This document shows positions 53,208-61,519 of a stretch of 64,000 nucleotides of DNA, one piece after another. The notes below the pieces were generated by a model that saw nothing but the letters and a program-made list of their open reading frames with translations, was not told the origin of the DNA and ran no database searches. Source of the DNA: CAZPBC01 sp964584775 (GTDB taxonomy: Bacteria; Chlamydiota; Chlamydiia; Chlamydiales; SLFE01); contig CAZPBC010000007.1 of NCBI GenBank assembly GCA_964584775.1, forward strand, positions 8,392 to 72,391. The letters run 5' to 3'. How positions within the stretch are numbered: position 1 is the stretch's first letter; the number at the start of each line of letters is the position of its first letter. The position numbers and the translations under genes are program-made.

Positions 53208-54572
53208 CTATCCTTGTTGGCAGTGGAGGCTCTGCTTCACCTGGTCGATTTGGTGTTTGAGGGAGTCATCCTCTTTCATTTTTTGCTCAACTGTTTTGCA
53301 AGCGTGCAGGATGGTTGAGTGGGTCTTATTAAAGAAGACACCGAGCGACATCAGAGAGTCATTCACAAGGAGCTTGGAAAGGTACATGGCAACCTGACGA
53401 GGGGTGGCGATGCTCTTGATCCGAGTGGTTCCTTTTAGATCACTGACGCGGACTTGGAACACAGAAGCCACACTTTTTAGGATCTGCTCTACAGTGATTT
53501 TTTCTCGGGGAGCGGACTGGAGAAGCTCACCGAGGGTATTTGTCACGAGATCTTTTGTGACGTTAACTCCGAGGAGACGGCTGTGTGCGCTAAGACGGTT
53601 GACAGCGCCCTCGAGTTGGCGGACATTGTAAAAGAGATGCTCAGCGATGAAGAAGGCCACATCATTTGGAAGGTCGAGGCCTTTTTCTTCTGCTTTGTGA
53701 GAAAGGATCGCGACGCGGGTTTCGAGGTCGGGGATGCCCATGTGAGCCACGAGTCCCCACTCCATCCGCGCTTTCATTCTTTCTGAAAGCTTGAGCTGAG
53801 AGGGGGGCTTGTCGCTAGTCATGACGACTTGTTTCCCATTATTGGCAAAGTGATCGAGAAGGACGCAGAACTCCTCTTCGAAGTTGAGTCGGTTCTGAAG
53901 GAACTGGATATCATCAATAAGAAGGACATCGACATCGACTCGATAGAAGCGCTTCATGCGGTCGATCGTTTTCTGACGGAGGTTTTCGACCAGGTCATTG
54001 ATAAAACCCTCTGTCGTGATCAGCTGAACGCGGAGGTTTTTGTGATGCTCAATCACGTAGTGGCCGATGCTGTGTAGGATATGCGTTTTGCCGAGACCTA
54101 CGCCACCATGTATGAAAAGGGGGTTGTAGGAAGCGCCTGGACGCCTAGCAACGCCCATAGCAGCGGATTTAATAAATTGGTTAGAGGTTCCTTCGATGAA
54201 GGAGCTGAACTGGTAGCGGTTGTTCAGTTTGATTTCGTAAAAGTTTGAATGGAGAGTGGGGCTGCGGTTCGTGGTCGTTGATTCGTGCACGACAGGAGCC
54301 GGCTTTGCCTCTTTCTTGGGAGCTTGGATGACAAATTTGAGGGCAGGCTCATCGGGAGCTTTGACAGGAAGGAACGAACAGAGGTCTTTTTTGTAGTTAG
54401 AGAGGAGATAGTCTTGAACGAAGATGTTAGGAACCTCCAGTGTGATCTCTTCATCAGAAGCTTCTTGGACACGGATCGGAGCGAGCCAATTTTCGTAAGC
54501 AGTTTTAGAACAGCGCTCTTTGACGTATTCTAAAAACTGAGTCCACGCTTCTTGAGTATCACAAGTGATCAT
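53208..54572 (-). CDS. dnaA: Chromosomal replication initiator DnaA (second chlamydial copy type)
   Basis: DnaA binds origin boxes and opens DNA. Domain I is at residues 1-80. The AAA+ domain has Walker A in HGGVGLGKTHIL, Walker B in VDVLLIDDIQFL and sensor stretches. The domain IV signature is TPRQVAMYLSKLLVNDSLMSLGVFFNKTHSTILHA, given in part, with NKTHST where most DnaA have GRDHTT. At 454 residues it has the length of DnaA2 (CT275), and the flanking genes point to that copy. The 403-base upstream gap carries DnaA-box-like sites. Confidence 0.93.
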   Translation of the reverse strand: MITCDTQEAWTQFLEYVKERCSKTAYENWLAPIRVQEASDEEITLEVPNIFVQDYLLSNYKKDLCSFLPVKAPDEPALKFVIQAPKKEAKPAPVVHESTTTNRSPTLHSNFYEIKLNNRYQFSSFIEGTSNQFIKSAAMGVARRPGASYNPLFIHGGVGLGKTHILHSIGHYVIEHHKNLRVQLITTEGFINDLVENLRQKTIDRMKRFYRVDVDVLLIDDIQFLQNRLNFEEEFCVLLDHFANNGKQVVMTSDKPPSQLKLSERMKARMEWGLVAHMGIPDLETRVAILSHKAEEKGLDLPNDVAFFIAEHLFYNVRQLEGAVNRLSAHSRLLGVNVTKDLVTNTLGELLQSAPREKITVEQILKSVASVFQVRVSDLKGTTRIKSIATPRQVAMYLSKLLVNDSLMSLGVFFNKTHSTILHACKTVEQKMKEDDSLKHQIDQVKQSLHCQQG

Positions 54573-54623
54573 ATGCGGTTCCTTTTTCGTTATTCGTTCT
54601 GTATTCGCCGAGCTGTAGAAATG

Positions 54624-54958
54624 TTATGAACATTGTTTCCACAGCGCTGTGTTTCGTGATTTATGACAAGACATTAGCAGGGGGTTTCAATGCTTGCAAC
54701 AAAAATTCGAACGGTTTTTTTGTGTAAATTCGTTAAGTCTTTGATGTCAGAAAATTTAGCTGTCGGAAAAATTTTCTCTCTGAAATTTTTGATTTTTTTG
54801 GTTGACAAAGGGGTCTGTTTTGACAGGTGTTTGAAGATTTTGTCGCTTTCGGAGTCCACTCATTCAAAGTAAGAAATTTACGTAAAAGAGAGAAAATTTT
54901 TTTGGAATACAAACGAGGTTTTTGTTCTTATGAACAGCTAAAGAAGCGTTGTTGATAA
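54624..54958. promoter_or_regulatory. DnaA-box-like sites and dyads upstream of dnaA
   Basis: In the 403-base gap before dnaA I see TTATGAACA twice (54624-54632 and 54928-54936), each inside a dyad (ATGTT-ATG-AACAT and TGTTC-TTAT-GAACA). TGTTGATAA (54950-54958) is an 8 of 9 match to the DnaA box on the minus strand. GTTTCCACA (54635-54643) is a 7 of 9 match. A perfect 12-bp palindrome CACAGCGCTGTG lies at 54640-54651. A/T-rich stretches (54760-54800) lie between. Autoregulation of dnaA or an origin are both possible. Confidence 0.45.
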
Positions 54959-54975
54959 AGAGAAAGTCTCTTTAC

Positions 54976-56211
54976 TTAGGTCAAGGAGGTGTGACGGATT
55001 TTATCGCCTTTGGGTGTCGGTTCGTGAAAGGTCCAAGTGAGCCCGCTCTCCGCTAAGTAAAGGGATTTGTTAGAGTGTTTCTGTTGCAGCACTTTGAGTT
55101 TACAGTTGTCGCTGCAGGGCTCGATTTCTCCTAAGAGAAGCGTTTCGCAGCCGCTATGGTTTAGAAAGGTTTCCACGCCGCTCCATGTGAGGCCTTCGCT
55201 CATCGAGAGGTAGAGGAGATCACTTTTGTCAAAGAGTTTGTGAAGAGGTTTTTCTAAAACACCTGAGTGGTAGGTAAAAGTGAAAGTTTTTGTAGGGGAT
55301 GTGAGTCGAAACTCGAGAGTCGCACCCGATTGGTCTTTCAAGATGTGCGGGAGGAAGGCAGTGTGGGGGCTGAGGGAGGTGAGCTTCTCTTCCAAAGGGT
55401 GGAGGTGATGGAGTTCTTCTGGTCTAAAGTAGGGGAGAAGCATTTGGTAGCTTCTTGTGTGTAGATAGTAGTGGGATGGGTGGGCTGACTGTTTCTGTTG
55501 GAGGCGTAAGAGAGCTAGAAGGTCGTAGAAGTAGCTGGGGTCGTCGTGGGTGACAAAAACCTGAGAGATCTCCTCTGCGCGTTTTCCTGAGCGGTAAAGC
55601 TCTTTTAGGAAGTTCTTTCCGGGATTGAGAACGACGCATTCGTGGTGCGTTTCGAGGAGAAGGCCTCTACAGCAATAGAGCTCTGAGGTCATCTGATCAA
55701 CGATGTCACCTCCTTTTTTTGAGCAGGAGGCAAGGACGGTGAGACAGGCGCTTTTAGAAGGAGGATCCTCTTCTACAAAGAGATCAGGTGATGTCTCTGG
55801 GGGATTGAAAATTTGATGGAAGGCGGTCAGTGACTCGAATGAGAGGTCTTTTGAGGAGTCGCGAGCTTCACCCGTCAGCTCATTGCGGAGGTGGAGGGAT
55901 GTCGCATCTTTAGGAAGTGCCTCTAGAGCTCGGTTACAGTAGTGGAGGGCTTTTTTGCGGTTGCCTGCCTCTTTAAAGAGGAAGGCGGTGACGCGGTCGA
56001 TAAAAAAAAGTGCTAAAGGGTGTTCCCCTGCCTGTTGGTAGTGCTCCAGCGCGAGAGCGTAGTGTTTTTTCCAAAAGGCACGCTCTCCATACAGCAGCTC
56101 TTTCAAGAGGCTTTCAGTCGAGAGAGAAGAGAGATCTTCAAGAGAGGGGGGAGGTGGGGTCTCAGGATGTGAGTGGCTCTCGAGTTCGTCCAAGTAGTGT
56201 TCTATTTTCAT
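54976..56211 (-). CDS. TPR protein with degenerate metallo-beta-lactamase-like domain
   Basis: The N-terminal third has TPR-like helices (FWKKHYALALEHYQQAGEHP, then KKALHYCNRALEALPKDA). From about residue 155 the protein looks like a metallo-beta-lactamase fold: CLTVLASCSKKG, LLLETHHECVVLNPG, then ISQVFVTHDDPSYFYDLLALL. In real enzymes the last reads THxHxDH; here it is THDDPSY (221-227), so two of the metal ligands are missing. A non-catalytic role is likely. It lies between dnaA and the frameshifted pseC, which is divergent from it. The start at 56211 was preferred to a GTG at 56220. Confidence 0.5.
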   Translation of the reverse strand: MKIEHYLDELESHSHPETPPPPSLEDLSSLSTESLLKELLYGERAFWKKHYALALEHYQQAGEHPLALFFIDRVTAFLFKEAGNRKKALHYCNRALEALPKDATSLHLRNELTGEARDSSKDLSFESLTAFHQIFNPPETSPDLFVEEDPPSKSACLTVLASCSKKGGDIVDQMTSELYCCRGLLLETHHECVVLNPGKNFLKELYRSGKRAEEISQVFVTHDDPSYFYDLLALLRLQQKQSAHPSHYYLHTRSYQMLLPYFRPEELHHLHPLEEKLTSLSPHTAFLPHILKDQSGATLEFRLTSPTKTFTFTYHSGVLEKPLHKLFDKSDLLYLSMSEGLTWSGVETFLNHSGCETLLLGEIEPCSDNCKLKVLQQKHSNKSLYLAESGLTWTFHEPTPKGDKIRHTSLT

Positions 56212-56274
56212 ATGGATCACTATACCTCAAAGGAGTTTTTGCAATCCACACGCGAATCAAGTATACTCTCCTCC

Positions 56275-57413
56275 ATGATTCCATATGCCAAACAAGAAAT
56301 TCAAGACAAAGACCTCGAAGCGGTGAAGGTAGCTCTTCAAGATGAATCGATTACAAGAGGGGGGCGCGTTGAGGAGTTTGAAAAGGCTTTAGCTCAAGCT
56401 TGTGATGCTCAGTATGCGACTGTCTTTAATAGCGGGACCTCTGCGCTCGAGGCTGCCTATGGAGCGGCTTCAGCCAATGAGTATGACCGTGTTTTCACGG
56501 CAGCAAACACTTTCGTCGGGACCGTGGCTGGGGCCTTAAAGCGTGGATGCAGGTTGACCTATGTCGATGTTGACGAAAAGACAGGCAGCCTCGACCTCGA
56601 TGCGCTCTTCGACAAGATCAACACTTCCGCGTCGAGAGGAAAAGAGATCGTGGTACCGGTCCACTATGCCGGTGTAGCGATCGACATGCAAAAACTCAAC
56701 CGTGGTATTGCAAGAACCGATACGGTGGTTATCGAAGATGCTGCGCATGCTTTAGGATCCTGCTATCCGAGTGGAGAAAAGGTAGGCTCTTGTGCCTATA
56801 GTGAGATGACCGTCTTTAGCTTTCACCCAGCGAAACAGTTGACGACCGGAGAAGGGGGCGCTGTGCTCACCAATGACCCCGACTTAGACCAAAAGTTAAA
56901 ACGCTACCGCAATAATGGAATTTTTAAAGGTCCTGAAATGCGCCCTTGGGAATATGAAGTACAAAACCCTCGGGCAACTTTCACATGAATGATTTTCAAG
57001 CAGCTCTCGGTATCAGCCAATTAAGCCGCCTCGATAAGACGGTCAAGAAGCGTCTAGAGATCGTCCAAGCCTACCGCGATAAGCTGAAAGGCATCGAGTC
57101 CATAGAGCTTCTCGACCCTGCTTTTGATAAGCGTACCTCTTACCACTTGATGCTCGTTCTTCTCGACTTTGAAAAGATCGAGACACCCAAAGAGAAGCTG
57201 ATGGAAGCGCTTCAAGAAAAGGGAATTGGGACACAGGTTCACTACATCCCTCTCTACCATCATCCTGTCCCTGAGCTCGGTACGAAGCGCCTTGCAGAAT
57301 CGTATCCTCACACGGAAGCTTTTTACAAAAAAGCGCTCTCGCTTCCTCTTCATACGCAGATGACAAAAAAAGATGTCGAACGAGTGGTGAAAACCCTTAA
57401 GGCGTTTTGCTAA
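56275..57413 (+). pseudogene. pseC: PseC-like sugar aminotransferase, frameshifted
   Basis: Two frames encode the two parts of one DegT/PseC-family enzyme. Part 1 (56275-56988) starts MIPYAKQEIQDKDLEAV and has NSGTSALEAAY, EDAAHALGS and the PLP lysine in FSFHPAKQLTTGEGG. It runs out after PWEYEVQNP. Part 2 (56985-57413) starts in another frame at GNFHMNDFQAALG (about 56973), the usual continuation. A net shift of one base near 56968-56975 explains it. PseC makes the 4-amino sugar from the PseB product. Either a real mutation or a sequencing error in CCC-T-CGGG. The protein is complete otherwise. Confidence 0.75.
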
Positions 57414-57801
57414 AAGCAAGTAAAAGGGCCTTTGCCGTGTTGGCAATGGAAGGGTTGGGATCTTTTTTGAGAAGGGTGGCGAGCTTGAGCCCTTCTTCGC
57501 TTCTTCCCACCATAAAGAGTGCTTTGCAAAGGTTGACGAGAGTTGGTGTGTGGTCACCTTCGAGTGCGAAGGATTTTTCGAGGGTTTCGATCGCCTCTTT
57601 CGGGCGGTCGAGTTGTAGATAGAGCGCCCCGAGGGTTTGAAGGTCATAGAGGTTGTTCGGTTCGAGAATGGTGAGCGCCTCGTATAGATCCAGAGCGATG
57701 TCATATTTTCCCTGACGGATATAGGCGTACCCGGTGAAGCGCAGCTCTTCGAGTTGATCTTCATTCCAACCGAGTTTCCCTAACCAGTCAATATCGCTCA
57801 T
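57397..57801 (-). CDS. Small TPR protein (CT274-like by position)
   Basis: The 134-residue protein has three TPR units: EELRFTGYAYIRQGKYDIALDLYEAL, then LYDLQTLGALYLQLDRPKEAIETLEKS, then PTLVNLCKALFMVGRSEEGLKLA, each given in part. The size and repeat layout match small SycD/LcrH-like type III chaperones, but such proteins are also common elsewhere. It is 12 bases before the CT273-like gene (transcription order: CT273-like, then this gene), as in C. trachomatis. Its 3' end overlaps the pseC tail by 17 bases. Confidence 0.7.
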   Translation of the reverse strand: MSDIDWLGKLGWNEDQLEELRFTGYAYIRQGKYDIALDLYEALTILEPNNLYDLQTLGALYLQLDRPKEAIETLEKSFALEGDHTPTLVNLCKALFMVGRSEEGLKLATLLKKDPNPSIANTAKALLLAFSKTP

Positions 57802-57813
57802 GCAGCTTGTGCT

Positions 57814-58263
57814 TTATCCTTGTAGAAGCTGGCCGATCCGGCCGACGATGTGTGAAAGCCACTCATTGATCGTTTGGATTTGCTTCATCGCTTTTTTTAG
57901 AATTTCTTGTTCTTTTTTCTCTTCCGGGGATTTGGTGGCGACATTTTCTAACATGGCCATGTCATCCTCCTCTTCCTCTTCACTCCCTAAGGTAGGCATG
58001 ACGCGGGAAAAGGTAAAGGGAGATTTTCTGCGGAGGTTGAATTTTTTTGGCGGATAGAAGAGGGCCCAGGGCGCGTACGATTTAGTGACCCCCAATAGCA
58101 AGTCAAGCTCGCTCAGCTTGGGCATGAGGTCCGTGACCAGCGTCTGAGGGGGGATGGTTTTCGCTTCCCCTAAGTGAAACTGCTTGTTGATCTGCTCGAT
58201 ATACTCCGTACGGCGGGCGTACTCGTAGTAGACGCGCATCTCTAACTGATCAATGGTAGGCAT
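57814..58263 (-). CDS. Conserved chlamydial protein, CT273-like by position
   Basis: The 149-residue protein starts MPTIDQLEMRVYYEYARRTE. The rest is helical with an acidic stretch (GSEEEEEDDMAMLEN) and a tail IQTINEWLSHIVGRIGQLLQG. No signal peptide. It lies beside the TPR gene and divergent from rsmH, as CT273 does in C. trachomatis. The function is unknown; it may be a partner of the TPR protein. The identity is by gene order, not sequence. Confidence 0.6.
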   Translation of the reverse strand: MPTIDQLEMRVYYEYARRTEYIEQINKQFHLGEAKTIPPQTLVTDLMPKLSELDLLLGVTKSYAPWALFYPPKKFNLRRKSPFTFSRVMPTLGSEEEEEDDMAMLENVATKSPEEKKEQEILKKAMKQIQTINEWLSHIVGRIGQLLQG

Positions 58264-58336
58264 CGTTTCTCCTCTTTCCCCTTATTATATCACGTTTTGA
58301 CTTTTTTCTTAGAGAGGCTCATCATACTCAGATTCT

Positions 58337-59266
58337 ATGGAGTCTCAACACCGATCCGTCCTACTCGAGGAGTGGCTCTCCTTTCTTGAGGACCAGCCCC
58401 TCTCTACCGTCCTTGATCTGACCGTGGGGGCTGGAGGTCATGCTGCTGCCGTTCTCGAAGCCCACCCTGAAATTGAGCGCTTTATTGCCGTCGACCAGGA
58501 CCAAAGTGCCTTAGAGCTGGCTAAAGAGAGGCTTAAGCCCTGGAAGAAGGTCACTTTTGTCAGGGACAATTTTGCCCACCTTTCCCAGATTTTAAAGGAT
58601 GCCTCTGTGGAGTCGGTAGACGCCATTCTCATCGATCTAGGTGTCTCCTCGATGCAGCTCGATCGTCCTGAGCGCGGTTTTTCATTTTTACGTGAAGGGC
58701 CTCTCGATATGCGCATGGATCAAGAGGCCGGTTTGACTGCGCAGGAGATTGTCAACCACTGGTCTGAAGAGGAGCTGGGCCGCGTTTTCCGTGACTATGG
58801 AGAGGAAAAGCTCTGGAAACGGGCAGCAAGGCTCCTCGTCCAAGCTAGAGAGGAGAAGGAGTTTGAGACCACACGCGACTTAATCGAAGCGCTTCAGCCG
58901 CTCGAAAGAGCGAAAAAGAAGCGCGACCACCATCCGATGACACTGATCTTTCAAGGACTACGCATTGCTGTGAACAGTGAGCTGGAGGTGATCCGCCGCG
59001 TCCTTCCTCATGCGATCGAAGTGCTTCGTCCAGGGGGAATTCTAGGGGTGATCTCTTTCCATAGTTTGGAAGACCGCATCGTGAAAAAGCTTTTTCAACA
59101 CGAAGCCTCCGATAAGCAAGACACACGAGGCCTTGCAGGTCTCTTTTTGGAGAAGGAACCGACGATCAAACTCCTGACCAAAAAACCGGTGGTGGCGAAA
59201 GAGGAGGAAATTCAAATGAACCCGCGTTCACGCAGCGCCAAGCTGAGAGTGGTAGAGAAACGGTGA
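58337..59266 (+). CDS. rsmH: 16S rRNA (cytosine1402-N4)-methyltransferase
   Basis: RsmH (MraW) methylates C1402 in 16S rRNA. The 309-residue protein starts with HRSVLLEEWLSFL and shows TVGAGGHAAAVLE, DLGVSSMQLDRPERGFSF, HHPMTLIFQGLRIAVNSEL and PGGILGVISFHSLEDRIVK, with the final NPRSRSAKLRVVE. mraZ is not upstream. It is the first gene of the division cluster, with a GTGA overlap to ftsL. Confidence 0.96.
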   Translation: MESQHRSVLLEEWLSFLEDQPLSTVLDLTVGAGGHAAAVLEAHPEIERFIAVDQDQSALELAKERLKPWKKVTFVRDNFAHLSQILKDASVESVDAILIDLGVSSMQLDRPERGFSFLREGPLDMRMDQEAGLTAQEIVNHWSEEELGRVFRDYGEEKLWKRAARLLVQAREEKEFETTRDLIEALQPLERAKKKRDHHPMTLIFQGLRIAVNSELEVIRRVLPHAIEVLRPGGILGVISFHSLEDRIVKKLFQHEASDKQDTRGLAGLFLEKEPTIKLLTKKPVVAKEEEIQMNPRSRSAKLRVVEKR

Positions 59267-59556
59267 GGCACTTTTTTCTCAAAATTCTCCTCTGTATTTT
59301 TATGGGTGGATTGACACTCTATTTTACAATCGAAAAGCAAAACCAACTCATGCGTCTCAGACTAGAGGTGCCTAAACTCGAGAAAGAACTGGGAGCTTTA
59401 GTGGAAGAAAACCGCGCCCTTTCCTATCGCATTGAGCAGTTTGAAAATCCGCTCCACTTGATGGAGCTTGCCTCGCAGCCGCGCTTTTCTCATCTAAAGT
59501 TTCCTCTTGATGAAGAGGTGATGGTTTTGGAGTATGGGGATGAAGAAAGTCAATAA
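59263..59556 (+). CDS. ftsL: FtsL-like division protein
   Basis: A single N-terminal membrane segment (FFLKILLCIFMGGLTLYF) is followed by a short coiled coil (RLEVPKLEKELGALVEENRALSYRIEQFEN, in part), the form of FtsL/DivIC proteins of the divisome. The start is GTG overlapping the rsmH stop. The 97 residues and the place between rsmH and ftsI match CT271. Sequence alone would not identify it. Confidence 0.8.
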   Translation: MRHFFLKILLCIFMGGLTLYFTIEKQNQLMRLRLEVPKLEKELGALVEENRALSYRIEQFENPLHLMELASQPRFSHLKFPLDEEVMVLEYGDEESQ

Positions 59557-61513
59557 CCTAAGACTGCTCTATGCCGGTCTTTTTTTAGTCTTTCTCTTTT
59601 CTTTGTTGATCATGCAGTTTTTTATTTTGCAGGTGGTTCAACAGAGCTACTGGCAAAAAAAGGCGCGTGCGCAGCATGTCTTTGTGATTGAAGATCCCTT
59701 TAGGCGTGGAGTGTTCTATTCCAACTCTGGGCTCCAACCCTCTCATCCAGCAAAAGTCACACCTTTCGTCATCGACGTCCAAAAATTTCATCTCCATGCC
59801 GATCCCTATTCGATTCCTGATGGGAAACGACAAGCTGTCGGGGAGTTGCTCGTGAAACATTTTGATTTAACTCCCGAAGAAGTGGAGAGACACCTCTCTA
59901 AAAGATCGCGCGACAGAGTGCTTTCACGCTTCCTTTTAAAGGAGCAGAAAGAGGAGTTTCTCTCTGTTTGGAGACCTTTTGCGAGAAAGGAAAAGATTGC
60001 TTCAAACGCCATCTTCTTTACGAGTGACTATCAGCGTTCCTATCCTTACGGTTCACTTCTGGGGCAGGTGCTTCACACAGTTCAAGGGCAGAAACACGCC
60101 GTGACAGGGCAAGCGATTCCCACCGGTGGCCTAGAGCTTTCACTGAACCACTATCTTGAGGGGCAGCCTGGAAAGCGGCGTATGAACCGCTCTCCACGCA
60201 ATCCGCTCGAGACGGGCGATCCGATTGTGGAGCCCACCCACGGAGCAGATATCACACTGACTATCAATCACACTCTGCAGGCCATCGCAGAAGAGGAGGT
60301 CAAAAAGGGAGTCATCCGCACTGAAGCGAAGTCTGGATGGGCGATCTTGATGGACCCCAAGACGGGACACATTTGGGCGCTAGCTCAATATCCCTTTTTC
60401 TCACCTGAAGAGGTTTCAAGTTTCTTTAGTGACCCGGAAAAAAGGCAGCACACACGCGTCTCTGCAGTGATCGATTCGATTGAGCCCGGTTCTGTCATGA
60501 AACCTTTTGCGATTTTAACGGGACTTTTGGCCAATGAAGAGATGAAGGCACGAGGGAAACCTCCACTCTTTGATCCGTATGAGAAGATCGCCACAGCAGA
60601 TGGCAAGTTTCCTGGGAGAAGCAAACCGATCCGTGATGTGAGGAGCTATGCCTATCTCAATGCCGAGATGGGACTTCTCAAGTCTTCAAATATTTATATG
60701 GGCCGCGTGATCGAGCGCGTTGTTAGCCATCTCGGTTCGGACTGGTACCACAACGTTCTCAAAGAGCGTTTTGCCATCGGAGAGAAGTCCGGGGTGGAGC
60801 TGCCGGGAGAGAGCAACTCGCTGCTTCCGACCCCCGGAAAGTTGCACCCCAACGGCAAACTAGAGTGGTCGGTACCCACACCCTACTCGATCTCGATGGG
60901 ATACAACATTCAACAGACCGGTCTTGCTCTGATGCGTAGTTGGGCGCTTTTTGCCAACAGGGGAATCCTAGTGCAGCCGACCCTTGTGAAAACGATCGAC
61001 AAGCAGGGGGAGCGGCTGTTAGATCACACCAGCCCTGAGTGGCTAGGGTCATTTCCCCGTGTTTTGCCAGCAGGACTTGTGGATCAAACGGTGGAGTTGA
61101 TGCGCTATGACACGCTCATTGGAACAGCGACACGGGCGAATATCTATGGCTATACGGAGATTGGAAAGAGTGGGACAACGAGAAAGATTGTGAATGGGGA
61201 GTACACGACGAAAAAACACTACACCTCTTTCATCGGTTTTGCCCCTGCTAAGGACCCTGCTTTCCTTCTTCTGGTGGTCATCGATGAGCCGAGAGTCTAC
61301 TATATTCAAGGAGTGGGGCCCAATAACCATGGAGGGACGGCCGCTGCACCGGTTTTTCGAGAGATAGGAAAACGGACGCTTGAGTACCTAGGTGTCTCAC
61401 CCGACGACCCTTATGGCTATCCTTCGAGTGATCCCCGTTTTGATCCTGACCTGGCCAAGGGGTGGCGGTCAGCGGAGAGGTTGCGGGAAAAGTTCAAAGC
61501 ATGGAATAACTGA
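59534..61513 (+). CDS. ftsI: Penicillin-binding protein 3 (septal transpeptidase)
   Basis: FtsI crosslinks septal peptidoglycan. It has one membrane anchor (LYAGLFLVFLFSLLIMQFFIL), a dimerisation domain, and a transpeptidase domain with SxxK in EPGSVMKPFAIL, SxN in LLKSSNIYMGRVIE, and KSGT in EIGKSGTTRKI. The length of 659 residues fits. The start at 59534 overlaps ftsL by 23 bases; an ATG at 59540 is an alternative. It precedes murE by 6 bases. Confidence 0.95.
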   Translation: MGMKKVNNLRLLYAGLFLVFLFSLLIMQFFILQVVQQSYWQKKARAQHVFVIEDPFRRGVFYSNSGLQPSHPAKVTPFVIDVQKFHLHADPYSIPDGKRQAVGELLVKHFDLTPEEVERHLSKRSRDRVLSRFLLKEQKEEFLSVWRPFARKEKIASNAIFFTSDYQRSYPYGSLLGQVLHTVQGQKHAVTGQAIPTGGLELSLNHYLEGQPGKRRMNRSPRNPLETGDPIVEPTHGADITLTINHTLQAIAEEEVKKGVIRTEAKSGWAILMDPKTGHIWALAQYPFFSPEEVSSFFSDPEKRQHTRVSAVIDSIEPGSVMKPFAILTGLLANEEMKARGKPPLFDPYEKIATADGKFPGRSKPIRDVRSYAYLNAEMGLLKSSNIYMGRVIERVVSHLGSDWYHNVLKERFAIGEKSGVELPGESNSLLPTPGKLHPNGKLEWSVPTPYSISMGYNIQQTGLALMRSWALFANRGILVQPTLVKTIDKQGERLLDHTSPEWLGSFPRVLPAGLVDQTVELMRYDTLIGTATRANIYGYTEIGKSGTTRKIVNGEYTTKKHYTSFIGFAPAKDPAFLLLVVIDEPRVYYIQGVGPNNHGGTAAAPVFREIGKRTLEYLGVSPDDPYGYPSSDPRFDPDLAKGWRSAERLREKFKAWNN

Positions 61514-61519
61514 CACCCT

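Noticed and set aside
54690..54872. Two 60-residue open frames in the gap upstream of dnaA
   Set aside because: They overlap on opposite strands in A/T-rich sequence with DnaA-like boxes; no ribosome binding site; better read as regulatory DNA.
56173..56274. Longer N-terminus for the pseC-like gene
   Set aside because: PseC proteins start MIPY..., which is the ATG at 56275; the extra codons lie over the start of the opposite TPR gene.
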